A stretch of DNA of 64,000 nt from Saprospiraceae bacterium (GTDB lineage: Bacteria; Bacteroidota; Bacteroidia; Chitinophagales; Saprospiraceae), in the NCBI GenBank assembly GCA_022842725.1, contig JALHOZ010000006.1, forward strand, positions 112,743 to 176,742, read 5' to 3'. Both the position numbers and the translations under genes were made by a program. Positions 19,543 to 29,503 of this stretch are shown here, piece by piece. The notes beneath the pieces were generated by a model. That model saw nothing but the letters and a program-made list of their open reading frames with translations. It had not been told where the DNA came from and did not search any database. Positions within the stretch are counted from its first letter, which is position 1; each line of letters opens with the position of its first letter.

Positions 19543-20953
19543 CTTTTAATGTTGCACCTGTGGCGTCCCCGATTTTCACAAAAACATAGTCTCCCGGTTT
19601 CAGGTTTTCTGTTTTTGGAAATACAACCATTTTATTCTGGCTTGTCCGCCCTTTAAAATATTGGTCCGACTTTTTAGAATCGCCTTCGATCAAAACTTCA
19701 AATACTTTCCCAACATCTTTCAGGTTGTGCTGTAATGAGATATTTCTTTGTAATTCGACTATTTCCTGAAGCCTTCTTTTTTTAATTTCTTCGGGAACAT
19801 CGTCTATCAATTTTCGTGCTGCAAGTGTTCCCGGTCTTTCGCTGTAAAAAAACATGTAGGACATGCTGTATTGAGCCCATTCCATCATGGTCAGTGTATC
19901 CTTATGTTCTTCTTCTGTTTCAGAACAAAAACCTGTTATAACATCTGAAGAAACAGCACAATCGGGTATGATTCTGTAAACAGCCTCTACCCTTTCCATG
20001 TACCATTCACGGTCATAAGTTCGATTCATAAGCTCAAGAATCCTTGAGTTGCCGGACTGGACCGGCAAGTGAATATATTTACAAATATTGTCATGACGTG
20101 CCATGGTGTACAATACATCGTCTGTGATATCTTTTGGATGAGAAGTGGTAAACCGCACACGAAGTTTTGGGTGAATATTAGCTACTTTTTCAAGCAATTG
20201 AGCAAAATTAACTGTCGATCCGGTCTCCGGGCTTGTCCACTTATAAGAATCGACGTTTTGTCCCAATAAAGTAATGTCCCGGTATCCTCTGTTAAAAAGA
20301 TCTTCCGCTTCTGCCAAAATGGAAAAAACGTCTCTGCTCCTTTCCCGTCCCCGGGTAAACGGTACCACACAAAAGGAACACATATTGTCGCACCCTCTCA
20401 TGATTGAAATAAAAGCAACCACACCGTTTGACTCTAACCTCAAAGGAGAAATATCCGCGTAAGTTTCTTCGCGGGACAACAACACATTGATACTTTTTTC
20501 ACCTTCTTCAGCCTGGTTTAAAAGTTTAGGCAGGTCGCGGTATGCATCCGGTCCGACAACAATGTCGACCAACTTTTCTTCTTCCAAAAGTTTACTTTTC
20601 ATACGTTCGGCCATACATCCAAGAACCCCGATCATAACTTCCGGATTGTCCTTTTTTATTTTATTGAAGACCGTAAGTCTTTGTCTGACGGTATCTTCTG
20701 CCTTTTCACGTATTGAACAGGTATTTACAAGGATCAAATTTGCGTTTTCGAGTTCTCTGGTCGGACTGTAGCCTTGTTCTGCCAAAATAGAAGCTACAAT
20801 CTCAGAGTCACTAAAATTCATCTGACAACCGTAAGATTCAATATAAAAATGTCTTCCGAATGGTTTTTTTTGTTCGTAAAAAAGAACTTCGCCTTGTTTT
20901 GAAGGGTCAATTTCTTTTTTAACATCCGTTAATGTGATATTATCGTCGTACAT
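19523..20953 (-). CDS. miaB: tRNA-2-methylthio-N6-dimethylallyladenosine synthase
   Basis: A 476-residue radical-SAM methylthiotransferase acting on i6A37 of tRNAs that read UNN codons. The N-terminal UPF0004 domain has its three cluster cysteines ([33 protein letters not shown]). The radical-SAM cluster motif is CDNMCSFC in [18 protein letters not shown]-terminal TRAM domain follows ([13 protein letters not shown] onward). About 35 extra residues precede the UPF0004 domain, common in Bacteroidota. It heads the unit with the sigma-54 activator and has a well-formed promoter at 20975-21006. Confidence 0.97.
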   Translation of the reverse strand: MYDDNITLTDVKKEIDPSKQGEVLFYEQKKPFGRHFYIESYGCQMNFSDSEIVASILAEQGYSPTRELENANLILVNTCSIREKAEDTVRQRLTVFNKIKKDNPEVMIGVLGCMAERMKSKLLEEEKLVDIVVGPDAYRDLPKLLNQAEEGEKSINVLLSREETYADISPLRLESNGVVAFISIMRGCDNMCSFCVVPFTRGRERSRDVFSILAEAEDLFNRGYRDITLLGQNVDSYKWTSPETGSTVNFAQLLEKVANIHPKLRVRFTTSHPKDITDDVLYTMARHDNICKYIHLPVQSGNSRILELMNRTYDREWYMERVEAVYRIIPDCAVSSDVITGFCSETEEEHKDTLTMMEWAQYSMSYMFFYSERPGTLAARKLIDDVPEEIKKRRLQEIVELQRNISLQHNLKDVGKVFEVLIEGDSKKSDQYFKGRTSQNKMVVFPKTENLKPGDYVFVKIGDATGATLKGEMVQN

Positions 20954-20974
20954 GTGGTCTTATTTAAACAGGTG

Positions 20975-21006
20975 CAAAGATAACCCAAAAAATCTTTATG
21001 ACAAAA
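20975..21006 (-). promoter_or_regulatory. Promoter of miaB
   Basis: On the minus strand TTTTG (21002-21006) is followed after exactly 19 bases by TATCTTTG (20975-20982), a full match to the Bacteroidota -33/-7 arrangement. The ATG is 22 bases beyond. Confidence 0.75.
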
Positions 21007-21071
21007 TGTCAGGTAAGATTCCCTGAAATTAATAATAAATAAAGTGAAAAAATATTTGGAAGAAATTCAGA

Positions 21072-21695
21072 TTAGAAAGGAAACTGATTGATCAATTGGT
21101 CAAGAAATGTAGAAATGACCGAAGGATTAATGGCTATCAGAATAAAAATTCCGGTTACTGCCCCAAAAAAGTGGGCATCATGATCAATTAAATCACTACT
21201 GTTTTTGCTGGCCCAGGACGAATACCACAAATACAAACCTCCAAATATAATGGCCGGAATCGGAATAATACCAAAAAGACCAAGCATAGCCCAGGGATTA
21301 AGTAAAATATACATAAAAATGATTCCGGAAACGGCACCTGAAGCCCCGACACTCGCAAAATAAGGATTTTCTTTGTGCTTCAGATACGTGGGGATATCAG
21401 CTGCCACGATCATAAACAAGTAGACCAAAAGAAAAACAACTTTATACCATTGGTTGGGAATAATGAGGGCAAAATATGCTTCTACAAAACGACCGAACTC
21501 ATATAAAACGAACATGTTGAAAAAGAGGTGGATAAAATCTCCATGTAAAAATCCGGATGTCAACATCCTGTAATATTGACCGCTGCGATGTTCAATAACC
21601 GGTTGATGTTTGAGACTATTGAATACTCTTTGGTCGTTAAAAGCCCAAAATGATACCGCGCAGGTAAAGATAATCAAAAGAAGGGTTATGCTCAT
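21072..21695 (-). CDS. Rhomboid-family intramembrane serine protease
   Basis: A 207-residue polytopic membrane protein with about six hydrophobic segments. The rhomboid catalytic Ser is in GASGAVSG and the catalytic His in DHDAHFFGAVTG. The first-loop HxxxN-type motif is seen in GDFIHLFFNMFVLYEFGR. It should cut transmembrane proteins within the inner membrane; substrates are unknown. It lies downstream of rlmH with a -7 element of its own at 21718-21725. Confidence 0.93.
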   Translation of the reverse strand: MSITLLLIIFTCAVSFWAFNDQRVFNSLKHQPVIEHRSGQYYRMLTSGFLHGDFIHLFFNMFVLYEFGRFVEAYFALIIPNQWYKVVFLLVYLFMIVAADIPTYLKHKENPYFASVGASGAVSGIIFMYILLNPWAMLGLFGIIPIPAIIFGGLYLWYSSWASKNSSDLIDHDAHFFGAVTGIFILIAINPSVISTFLDQLINQFPF

Positions 21696-21717
21696 AAAAG
21701 TATTTATCTAACAAAGA

Positions 21718-21725
21718 CAAAGATA
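21718..21725 (-). promoter_or_regulatory. Bacteroidota -7 promoter element before rhomboid gene
   Basis: TATCTTTG on the minus strand lies in the 35-base gap between rlmH and the rhomboid gene, 22 bases upstream of its ATG. Confidence 0.55.
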
Positions 21726-21730
21726 GAGGC

Positions 21731-22198
21731 CTAAGGGTTGTGGTATTTTTCATTTTTTATGATGGTAAAAGCCCTGTACAGCTGTTCCACAAAAAACAAT
21801 CTGATCATCTGATGTGAAAATGTCATTTTTGAAAAGGATAAAACCAGGTTTGACCTTTGTCGGATTACTTGGTGAACTCCAAAGGCTCCACCTATTATAA
21901 AAACAACATGTTTAACACTACGAATCTGTTGGTTTTCAATCCATAAAGAAAATTCAACGCTTGAAAATGATTTTCCGTTTTCATCCAAAAGGACCAACAC
22001 ATCATCGTCTTTTATTTTTTCTAAAAAAGCGTCCGCCTCTTTTTTTTTGAGGTCTTCAGGATTTTGAAAACCTTTAATATCCCTGACCTCAATCATGTCA
22101 AACTTCGTATAATTTTTAAGACGGTTATCATAGATTTTGATACCTTCTTCCAGATATTTTTCATTGGTTTTTCCAATGACCAATAAGGAAAATTTCAT
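21731..22198 (-). CDS. rlmH: 23S rRNA (pseudouridine1915-N3)-methyltransferase
   Basis: A 155-residue SPOUT methyltransferase of the RlmH (YbeA) family, which methylates pseudouridine 1915 of helix 69 in 70S ribosomes. Features are the start KFSLLVIGKTNEKYLEEGI, the SAM-binding knot FIIGGAFGV and the C-terminal SHQMIRLFFVEQLYRAFTI. Length is that of the family. Confidence 0.96.
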   Translation of the reverse strand: MKFSLLVIGKTNEKYLEEGIKIYDNRLKNYTKFDMIEVRDIKGFQNPEDLKKKEADAFLEKIKDDDVLVLLDENGKSFSSVEFSLWIENQQIRSVKHVVFIIGGAFGVHQVIRQRSNLVLSFSKMTFSHQMIRLFFVEQLYRAFTIIKNEKYHNP

Positions 22199-22365
22199 GG
22201 GTCAGTGATTTGTTAAAATAAAGGAAATTACTTCGTTTTCGAACCATTTGGATGCCAATACCCAGCCTGCTTTTAGCATACTTTCCCCGTTAAACAATCT
22301 GTAAAACCAGAAGAACGGAGTTGTGAGTAAACCATTTAAAGCGTGACAAAAGTATTCATTTCGGA

Positions 22366-22986
22366 TTAATAACCCGTAAAATCGTCGGCAATTTTATAAA
22401 AATGTAGCCTAAATTGGTTTTCCGTATGAAAATATTCCAATGTCAAACCATTCCAAACATAACTTTTACCGTCATCAGAAACAAAAGTTCCGTGTTGATT
22501 CGTCCGGTAGTAACTATACCACAAGCGGCTGTCTTTCAACCTTACTTTTATACCATCTCTGGTTTCGACGACGATGAGGTAGGTATCGGTTTTTTCGTCA
22601 AACCATAATCCTTCCGGCCTTGATGACACAGCATTTTCATTCGGAATCAAATGGCTCTGATCCGGTATATCAACAACTTTGATATAGTGTAATCCCCGGC
22701 GGGAGTTACGTTTGATAAAAATGATTTCATCATGGTTGATAACTTCAATTCTGTTACCTTTTTTATCGAAAAAAAGATTATTTCTTTGTTTTTCAAAAAA
22801 TATCCAGGCTCCGTTTGGTTTGGATTTGAATAAAATCCCGTTATGGATTCTTTCTATAAAAATGCTTTTCGATTTAGGAATATGAACATATTCTCCGCTT
22901 AAAACGTTGGATTGTCCGTAAGACACCTGTGTGATTACCATGAATAAAAACACAGTCAGATACGAAAAAAGAATAAAGGTTCTCAT
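22366..22986 (-). CDS. Secreted protein of unknown function
   Basis: A 206-residue protein with a signal peptide (RTFILFSYLTVFLFMVITQV, cleavage near SYGQS). The mature part has repeated short motifs of Trp/Tyr-rich beta strands (GAWIFFEKQRNNLFFDKKGN, GLWFDEKTDTYLIVV, GKSYVWNGLTLEYF). I recognise no family. A gap of 167 bases separates it from rlmH; that gap holds an open frame but no convincing gene. Confidence 0.65.
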   Translation of the reverse strand: MRTFILFSYLTVFLFMVITQVSYGQSNVLSGEYVHIPKSKSIFIERIHNGILFKSKPNGAWIFFEKQRNNLFFDKKGNRIEVINHDEIIFIKRNSRRGLHYIKVVDIPDQSHLIPNENAVSSRPEGLWFDEKTDTYLIVVETRDGIKVRLKDSRLWYSYYRTNQHGTFVSDDGKSYVWNGLTLEYFHTENQFRLHFYKIADDFTGY

Positions 22987-23152
22987 AAAAAAAGATTTAT
23001 CAATTCATAAACAAATATCAGAGGGATGACGAATTCGTTTAACTCTTTGATGTAAAATTTATGTTAAGATTTACCTTAATTTCTAAAACAAAACTTAAAA
23101 AAACCTTACACTTTCATTAGTCTTTTACGTAAAAACAAAATTTCAACCATTT

Positions 23153-23821
23153 ATGGAAAACAGTCCCAAAATAAATAAACCGGTTAGCAAGCCCAAAAAA
23201 TTAAGAATAAAAGAAAAAACAGATTTTATTACAGAAACACTTGAAAACCTTTACCCTGAGGTACCCATACCCCTTGACCACAAAGACCCTTACACCTTAT
23301 TAATTGCCGTCTTGCTTTCTGCTCAATGTACGGATGAAAGAGTCAACAAAGTCACGCCAACATTATTTAAAGCTGCAGACAACCCTGTTGATATGAGCAA
23401 ACTTGAAGTCTCAACTATAGAAGACATCATCAGACCCTGTGGTTTGTCTCCCAGAAAATCAAGGGCTATAAATGAATTGTCGAAAATTTTATTGGAAAAA
23501 CATAACGGACAGGTTCCTGAGACTTTTGAAGACCTTGAAGCATTGCCTGGTGTCGGTCATAAAACTGCATCCGTCGTTATGTCACAAGCTTTTGGCCACG
23601 CAGCTTTTCCCGTCGACACGCACATCCACAGGTTGGCTCACAGATGGGGGCTTACGGTGGGAAAATCGGTTGAACAAACTGAAAAAGACCTAAAAAAACT
23701 ATTTCCGGAATCCTTATGGAACAGGTTACACCTGCAAATAATATTTTATGGCCGGGAATATTGTCCGGCACGTGGTCACGACCTTAATAAGTGTATCATC
23801 TGTAAAAAACTGAATCCATAA
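23153..23821 (+). CDS. nth: Endonuclease III (DNA glycosylase/AP lyase) with altered Fe-S cysteines
   Basis: A 222-residue helix-hairpin-helix glycosylase that removes oxidised pyrimidines and nicks abasic sites. The N-terminal helix carries LLSAQCTDERVN, the hairpin is LPGVGHKTASVV with the catalytic Lys, and the catalytic Asp is in PVDTHIHR. The C-terminal cluster loop is unusual. Instead of C-x6-C-x2-C-x5-C it reads EYCPARGHDLNKCIICKK, that is C-x9-C-x2-C, and the protein ends without a fourth Cys. The [4Fe-4S] cluster may be absent or bound differently. It converges with the first M36 protease gene with a 10-base gap. Confidence 0.93.
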   Translation: MENSPKINKPVSKPKKLRIKEKTDFITETLENLYPEVPIPLDHKDPYTLLIAVLLSAQCTDERVNKVTPTLFKAADNPVDMSKLEVSTIEDIIRPCGLSPRKSRAINELSKILLEKHNGQVPETFEDLEALPGVGHKTASVVMSQAFGHAAFPVDTHIHRLAHRWGLTVGKSVEQTEKDLKKLFPESLWNRLHLQIIFYGREYCPARGHDLNKCIICKKLNP

Positions 23822-23831
23822 TCAAGAGGAA

Positions 23832-26531
23832 TCAGGGCTTATCAATGATGGTTTGTCCTTCAATGGAAAGCGTACCTGTATTTAACACACTCTGCCCGTT
23901 TGCATTGGAAGTTACCTGGTCTGAAAGTTTAACGCTTTTTAAAACCATATTTCCGGAATTTGAAAGCACTCTGGTTCCGTTGCCAATATTGCCGATGAGA
24001 TGAAGATTTTCGAGGGTAACGTCGCCACTATTTTCAAAAATCGGAAAATTTCCGAATGCCTGTATACCCATTGACCAAGTTTCCGGGTGTTTTATCGTCA
24101 GATTTTTGTCGAGGATAATCGTTTGACCTGTTAATTCAATTGTGTCAAACATGATAAAATTTAAAAAATGAATGGTTCCGCCACTTGGTGTACAAGCTAC
24201 CGCAGCCCTTAATGATCCGTCACCTGAGTTATTGGTATTTGACACATAACTGCAACAGTTCCTGGGCATGTCAAAGGCTTCATTTCCATCCAAAACATCA
24301 GCCGAAGAACCTTGTGATGCACCGGCTCCTAATCCTCTTTTTGCGAAAGCCTTCCATATAAGGCAACGGTGTTGTCCTCCAAACAATTGTTGGTCAGCCA
24401 ATAAAATAGCGTCTCTGCCATCTACAAAACCGGGATTACACGGCTGAAGTTTAAGCGCTTCTGTAACAATTTGCATAATCTTATTATTCCCCCCAGTACC
24501 ATAATAAAAGTCAGGATCATACCCGTACTCTCGTATGAATGCCCAGGTTAATTCCCACAACATAACACACCAGACAGATCCCACTCCATGAGGTATGGCA
24601 CTTTGTTTGATGGAATTGTATGTGTGAGGATTTTCGGTCATATCTGTTGAATACCGGTAAGGCCGTAGTCCAAGGCCATCCGAAAATTGACCAAAAGAAT
24701 ACGTTCCGATTCCTCTGGGTCTATCTTCAAGATCGTCATCCTCCATCGTCAACATCAAACCATACCAGTCGCTCCAGCCTTCACCCATTTGTTCAAGATT
24801 AAACAAACAATTTACTATATCTGCACCACCGGTCAATCGATTTGAAATACCGTGACCATATTCATGGCAAATCACCCCGTTATCAAAGTCAGAATCAATA
24901 AACCCATTGCCAATAAGGGAAACATTTACGGTGGAAGGTAAATAAAGTTTGATGGAATCACACACCTGTTTACTTACCATGACACAAGGAATGTTAATAG
25001 AATTGCCAAAACTTCCAAAAGGCATTACATAAGGATTACCAGGTTGGTTGTGGCAAATAATTACGGCAATAGCACCTGCATTTTGCGCATTGAGGCACTT
25101 TAAACTTTCTTCGCAACCGCCTCGGTCCAACATAGCAATTTTTCCATTGATCTGATTTCCGTTAATTAATGGCAAACACCCCAAAGAAGGATTATTGGAA
25201 TTGTCCTGGCCGAGGACAATAGTTCCGGAAATATTAAAAGCTCCCGGACCGAAAGTAGCTTCTTCATGTTGATACAGACCCGAAATGGGTGCCGGTGAAT
25301 TGACTACCAAAAAACTTCCGTTATTCCAAAGAAACATTTGCATTCTTGGACTGGAACCATCTCCGGGAGTCATAAAATTTGCATTATTTAAGCCCTCCCC
25401 GTCAAGTGCATCCGCAAGAACATGGTCATTTTCAGCCGCTCCATTACCATAATTGTTGGTTTGGAAATTGCCGGCAACCTCATCAAAACCATATTGGTAA
25501 ATGATGTCATGTATAACATTATTCCAATAGAACAAATTTGTTATTGAGGCATCCTGATTTACATTCGGATGTGCTCCAAAGTTAATCGGAAAGTTAAACA
25601 CTAAATCATTTCCTCCGTCAGCCATATCGCCCAATGTTGCGTTATTACCATCTATATCTTCTCTTGCTTCGACATTATTCCCTTTTGTTTCAGTATATTC
25701 GGAGCCTTGCTGACCATTGACATCATGCCAATTGTAGGGAGAAGCATTGATGTCCGCAGGATTATTGATCAGGCTTCTGTCTCCGTGAATCGGAGACTCT
25801 ACTTTTAATGGATATACATTATATAAATATTGCATATTCATATAATTCGTTTCCAGAGGCATAAATGGTTTTTTAGAAACTTCCTGAACTTCAGGTAAAA
25901 AAGAGCAAGCCACTACCAAATTCTGTTTTTGTATGATAACTCCGGTTGCTGCATCAAGATATACTATCAAATGTTCATTACCGTTAAGGGTTTCAAATTC
26001 TATTTCCCAGGCAAGTACAATCTTTGTTTCATCAGTAAGTTTATAGGTAAGTGATGCTTTGACAGGTCCGTTCAGTTGATCTTCTGAATCAATAACGGTT
26101 TTTTTTATGACAGTATTCTCGAAAGATAAAATTTTATTCGTCAATATTATATTTTTGTCCAATTGCTTCCACATGCCATCCAACACGTTTTCAATACTTA
26201 AAACAGGAACTTGTGAGGTGGTTTTTTGTACAAGGTTTTTAATGAATTGATCATGAATTGTAACCAACGCTCCTTTCTGATTTACATGTATACTTAGTTT
26301 TCCGTCAACGACAGGAATTCCACCAAACATTTGTTTCAGGTAAACATGATTAATTTTGCTTAATGAACTTTGATGACTGTGGGTTACTACATATTCTGCA
26401 TAATCACCAGGAAATGGTGCTGTATTTTTGATTGATTCGAAATGTGGTAACCAAACTGACGGAGACACCTGCCCCTGAAGCCACGAAGCTGAAACACCAA
26501 TCAAAAACAAAACGAACAGTCTACTGAGCAT
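23832..26531 (-). CDS. M36 (fungalysin) family metalloprotease with PA domain, first copy
   Basis: An 899-residue exported zinc protease. After the signal peptide comes an FTP/PepSY-type propeptide (HVYLKQMFGGIPVVDGKLSI), then the M36 domain with LFYWNNVIHDIIYQYGFDE. A PA-type insert follows (NGKIAMLDRGGCEESLKC), then the zinc motif HEYGH (about residue 554) with third ligand Glu in EQMGEGWSDW. The C-terminal 150 residues start with SNTNNSGDGSLRAAV, a parallel beta-helix opening, but are too short for a full helix. I see no clear type IX sorting domain. It is paralogous along its length to the next gene. Its own -7 element is at 26552-26559. Confidence 0.92.
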   Translation of the reverse strand: MLSRLFVLFLIGVSASWLQGQVSPSVWLPHFESIKNTAPFPGDYAEYVVTHSHQSSLSKINHVYLKQMFGGIPVVDGKLSIHVNQKGALVTIHDQFIKNLVQKTTSQVPVLSIENVLDGMWKQLDKNIILTNKILSFENTVIKKTVIDSEDQLNGPVKASLTYKLTDETKIVLAWEIEFETLNGNEHLIVYLDAATGVIIQKQNLVVACSFLPEVQEVSKKPFMPLETNYMNMQYLYNVYPLKVESPIHGDRSLINNPADINASPYNWHDVNGQQGSEYTETKGNNVEAREDIDGNNATLGDMADGGNDLVFNFPINFGAHPNVNQDASITNLFYWNNVIHDIIYQYGFDEVAGNFQTNNYGNGAAENDHVLADALDGEGLNNANFMTPGDGSSPRMQMFLWNNGSFLVVNSPAPISGLYQHEEATFGPGAFNISGTIVLGQDNSNNPSLGCLPLINGNQINGKIAMLDRGGCEESLKCLNAQNAGAIAVIICHNQPGNPYVMPFGSFGNSINIPCVMVSKQVCDSIKLYLPSTVNVSLIGNGFIDSDFDNGVICHEYGHGISNRLTGGADIVNCLFNLEQMGEGWSDWYGLMLTMEDDDLEDRPRGIGTYSFGQFSDGLGLRPYRYSTDMTENPHTYNSIKQSAIPHGVGSVWCVMLWELTWAFIREYGYDPDFYYGTGGNNKIMQIVTEALKLQPCNPGFVDGRDAILLADQQLFGGQHRCLIWKAFAKRGLGAGASQGSSADVLDGNEAFDMPRNCCSYVSNTNNSGDGSLRAAVACTPSGGTIHFLNFIMFDTIELTGQTIILDKNLTIKHPETWSMGIQAFGNFPIFENSGDVTLENLHLIGNIGNGTRVLSNSGNMVLKSVKLSDQVTSNANGQSVLNTGTLSIEGQTIIDKP

Positions 26532-26551
26532 TAGAATATATTTAAATCACA

Positions 26552-26559
26552 CAAATATA
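26552..26559 (-). promoter_or_regulatory. Bacteroidota -7 promoter element of first M36 gene
   Basis: TATATTTG on the minus strand, 21 bases upstream of the ATG at 26531. It indicates that this copy is transcribed independently of its upstream paralogue. Confidence 0.55.
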
Positions 26560-26695
26560 CGAGCGATCTGTTAAAATGAAAATTAAATGTAAAAAAACAA
26601 ATGATTTCAATGCTTTTGAACTGTTTAAGCCGGCAGGTTTTCTATACCTCTTACATCCTGACCCGCAAAATCAGTTGTTAGTATGGTCTGTTGAT

Positions 26696-29407
26696 TTAAT
26701 TTTTATCCAAATATATTTCTCCATCCAAAACCATACTCCCTTGATTAAGTATAGCCTGACCACCCGGATTTGCAGCATCACGATCAGTCATTTGGATATT
26801 TTGTAATGTCAGGTTTCCGTTGTTTAACACGCATCTGGTTCCTGCACCGGTTCCTCCGATGATATTCAGATTTTGAAATTTTGTTTCGCTTTGGACTTCA
26901 AAAACCGGAAAATTTCCTGAAGATTTAATACCAAGACTCCATGGATCAGGATGAACCAAAATTAAATCTTTATCAATTAACAAAGCTTCATTTTCGATCT
27001 CAATGGTATCATTCATAACAAAATTGAGAAACCTGATCGTGTCTCCGTCTTCTGCACATTCAATAGCCTGGCGCAACGAACCATTACCCTCATTTAATAT
27101 ATTGCTCACAAATTTACAACAAGTGGGTGGCATATCAAAGGCCTGAACTCCATCACTTACACTGGCGGATGATCCCTGAACAGCACTGTACCCTAATCCT
27201 CTTTTGGCAAAAGCCTTCCAAATGAGGCAGGCATTTTCACCACCGTAAAGGGCGGCATCTGCTTGTAATATAGCATTTCGTCCGTCAACAAATCCGGGAT
27301 TACATGGCTGTAGTTTGAGACCTTCTGTTACCAATGAAAGTGCTATATTATTACCTCCTTGCCCGTAATACAAATCTTCGTCAAAACCGTATTCCCTGAT
27401 GAGTGCCCATGTAAGTTCCCACAACATGGTACACCATACCGAACCTACACCATGAGGTACAGCCGATGTAGCGATAGAACTATACGTCTGTGGGTTTACG
27501 ATCATATTTGTAGAATATCTGAATGGCCTGATCCCCGGTCCGGTTACAGGTTGATTTAATGCGTAAGTACCAATACCTCTGGCTCTTGATTCGGCATCAT
27601 CGCTGTCCATTGTCAGCATCAGGCCGAACCAATCGCTCCAACCTTCACCCATTTGTTCCATATTTGACAAACAGGAACTATTCCCTGCACCCCCCGTCAA
27701 CCGGATAGAAATTCCATGACCATATTCGTGTGATATAATGCCATTGTCATAATCTCCATCTATGGCAATCCCTGTAATCATAGAAAGATTAACTCCCTGC
27801 CCAAGATAAACTTTAATCAAATCACAATCTGATCTTCTCATCATGATACTTGGAATCGTGACACTATTTCCATTTGCTCCCGGTGACATAGCAAAAGGGT
27901 TGCCTTCCACATTATTACACACGATGACCGCAATGGCACCGGCGTTTTGAGCATTAAAACATTTTGTTCCAAACTCACATCCCCCACGGTCTACCATCGC
28001 AATTTTTCCGTTCAAATCCTGACCATTGACCAAAGCATTACATCCTAAAGAAGGAGAAGATGAGCCATCATTTACCAAAACGACATCCTGTGTAAGACTA
28101 AAGAAAGCCGGGCCGAAAGACGCTCTTGAAAAAGGATAATTAGCTGCAATATTTTGTGGAGAATTTACTGTTACTGATGAAGGCCCAGACCATAAAAACA
28201 TTTGCATTCTGGGAGGATTACCGTCGACAGGCGTTGAAAAATTTGCATTATTTAATCCACTGCCATCCATCGCTTCGGCTCTCACATGATCATTTTGCAA
28301 TCCGCCGTTTCCGTAATTATTGGTTTGAAAATTTCCTGAAACTTCATCAAATCCATACTGATAAAAAATATCGTGGATGACATTATTCCAATAAAAAAGA
28401 TTGGTGACAGAAGCATCCTGACTGACCGCAGGAGGTTGCAAAAAATTAACCGGAAAATCAAATACCAGCGATTCTCCTCCATCTGCCATCTCACCCAAAG
28501 TATTATTATTACCATCTATATCCTCTCTGGCTTCGACATTATTTCCTTTGGTTTCTGTAAATTCCGGGCCCGGCAAACCGTTTGTATCGTGCCAACCATA
28601 TGGAGATGCATTTATATCAGCAGGGTTGGCAACGATACTCCGCATCCCGTGACCGGGAGATTCAACTTGCAAAGGATAAACGTTATATACATTTTCTTCA
28701 TTTGCCATTTTATGACTAACGGGCAAAAAAGGTCGTTTTTTTGCCGAACCCTCTTCCGGCAGAAATGAGCACTCCAGAGTTAAATTTAATTTTCGTATGA
28801 TATTACTGTTTTCAGCATCTACGTAGACAATCATATTTTTTAAACCATCTGCAGTTTCATATCTGACTTCCCAGGATAATCTGAGTTGATTTGTTGAATC
28901 TATCAGATACTTTTTTTCTGCAAAAATATTTCCGTTTGTTTCGTTAGTTCCTTCAAATTCGGTCAAATTGGTAAAACTACTGTTTTGGGAAAGCAACTTC
29001 AGAACAAAATTTGTATCAACATTAAGATAATTCCAAACGACTTGCACAGCTTTTTGTGCAGAAATCACATTGGATGGCGTATGCGCACGATTTGACAGAT
29101 TTTTTACAAACTGGTCATGGTTGGTAACCAAACTGCCCTGTTTATCTACATGAAGGCTTAAAACTCCGTCTACTACAGGAATGCCGTTCCATAATTGTTG
29201 CAGATAAATATGATGAATGCCACTTTTTGAACTGACATGTTGATGGGTAATCGAATAATGTTTATAGTCTTCAGGATTTTCAGAAAGTGCCACCTTTTCG
29301 TCAAATATCTCATTCCATTTTTGATTTTGTCCATTTATTTGAAAACAAATAAATAAAATGATAGAAAAAACAAAAACGAATTTGGACACGAATAAAAATT
29401 TTGGCAA
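26696..29407 (-). CDS. M36 (fungalysin) family metalloprotease with PA domain, second copy
   Basis: A 903-residue paralogue of the preceding protease with the same order of parts: signal peptide (FVFVFSIILFICFQINGQ), propeptide (HHIYLQQLWNGIPVVDGVLSL), M36 core (LFYWNNVIHDIFYQYGFDE), PA insert (NGKIAMVDRGGCEFGTKC), HEYGH (about residue 558), EQMGEGWSDW, and the short beta-helix-like tail (SNILNEGNGSLRQAI). The first codon is TTG at 29407; GTG at 29389 would also give a good signal peptide and no ATG precedes it. The pair is a tandem duplication whose copies have since diverged. Together they would secrete substantial proteolytic capacity. Confidence 0.91.
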   Translation of the reverse strand: MPKFLFVSKFVFVFSIILFICFQINGQNQKWNEIFDEKVALSENPEDYKHYSITHQHVSSKSGIHHIYLQQLWNGIPVVDGVLSLHVDKQGSLVTNHDQFVKNLSNRAHTPSNVISAQKAVQVVWNYLNVDTNFVLKLLSQNSSFTNLTEFEGTNETNGNIFAEKKYLIDSTNQLRLSWEVRYETADGLKNMIVYVDAENSNIIRKLNLTLECSFLPEEGSAKKRPFLPVSHKMANEENVYNVYPLQVESPGHGMRSIVANPADINASPYGWHDTNGLPGPEFTETKGNNVEAREDIDGNNNTLGEMADGGESLVFDFPVNFLQPPAVSQDASVTNLFYWNNVIHDIFYQYGFDEVSGNFQTNNYGNGGLQNDHVRAEAMDGSGLNNANFSTPVDGNPPRMQMFLWSGPSSVTVNSPQNIAANYPFSRASFGPAFFSLTQDVVLVNDGSSSPSLGCNALVNGQDLNGKIAMVDRGGCEFGTKCFNAQNAGAIAVIVCNNVEGNPFAMSPGANGNSVTIPSIMMRRSDCDLIKVYLGQGVNLSMITGIAIDGDYDNGIISHEYGHGISIRLTGGAGNSSCLSNMEQMGEGWSDWFGLMLTMDSDDAESRARGIGTYALNQPVTGPGIRPFRYSTNMIVNPQTYSSIATSAVPHGVGSVWCTMLWELTWALIREYGFDEDLYYGQGGNNIALSLVTEGLKLQPCNPGFVDGRNAILQADAALYGGENACLIWKAFAKRGLGYSAVQGSSASVSDGVQAFDMPPTCCKFVSNILNEGNGSLRQAIECAEDGDTIRFLNFVMNDTIEIENEALLIDKDLILVHPDPWSLGIKSSGNFPVFEVQSETKFQNLNIIGGTGAGTRCVLNNGNLTLQNIQMTDRDAANPGGQAILNQGSMVLDGEIYLDKN

Positions 29408-29503
29408 TTCGACTGAAAAACTTGTCCGTTTAGGGACTTTATTTACAAAAAACGGCCAAAATTATCAAATATCTTTTAAGACAAGTATGTAGTCAACAAA
29501 AAA

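Noticed and set aside
22202..22390. Minus-strand open frame between the secreted hypothetical and rlmH, ending ENEVISFILTNH just before the rlmH ATG, with an ATG at 22279
   Set aside because: Only 25 codons from its ATG. It has no promoter-like element or recognisable motif, and the longer open part overlaps the upstream gene in another frame.
28373..28768. 131-codon open frame antisense to the second M36 protease gene
   Set aside because: Lies over the conserved M36 core and matches no family; a compositional shadow.
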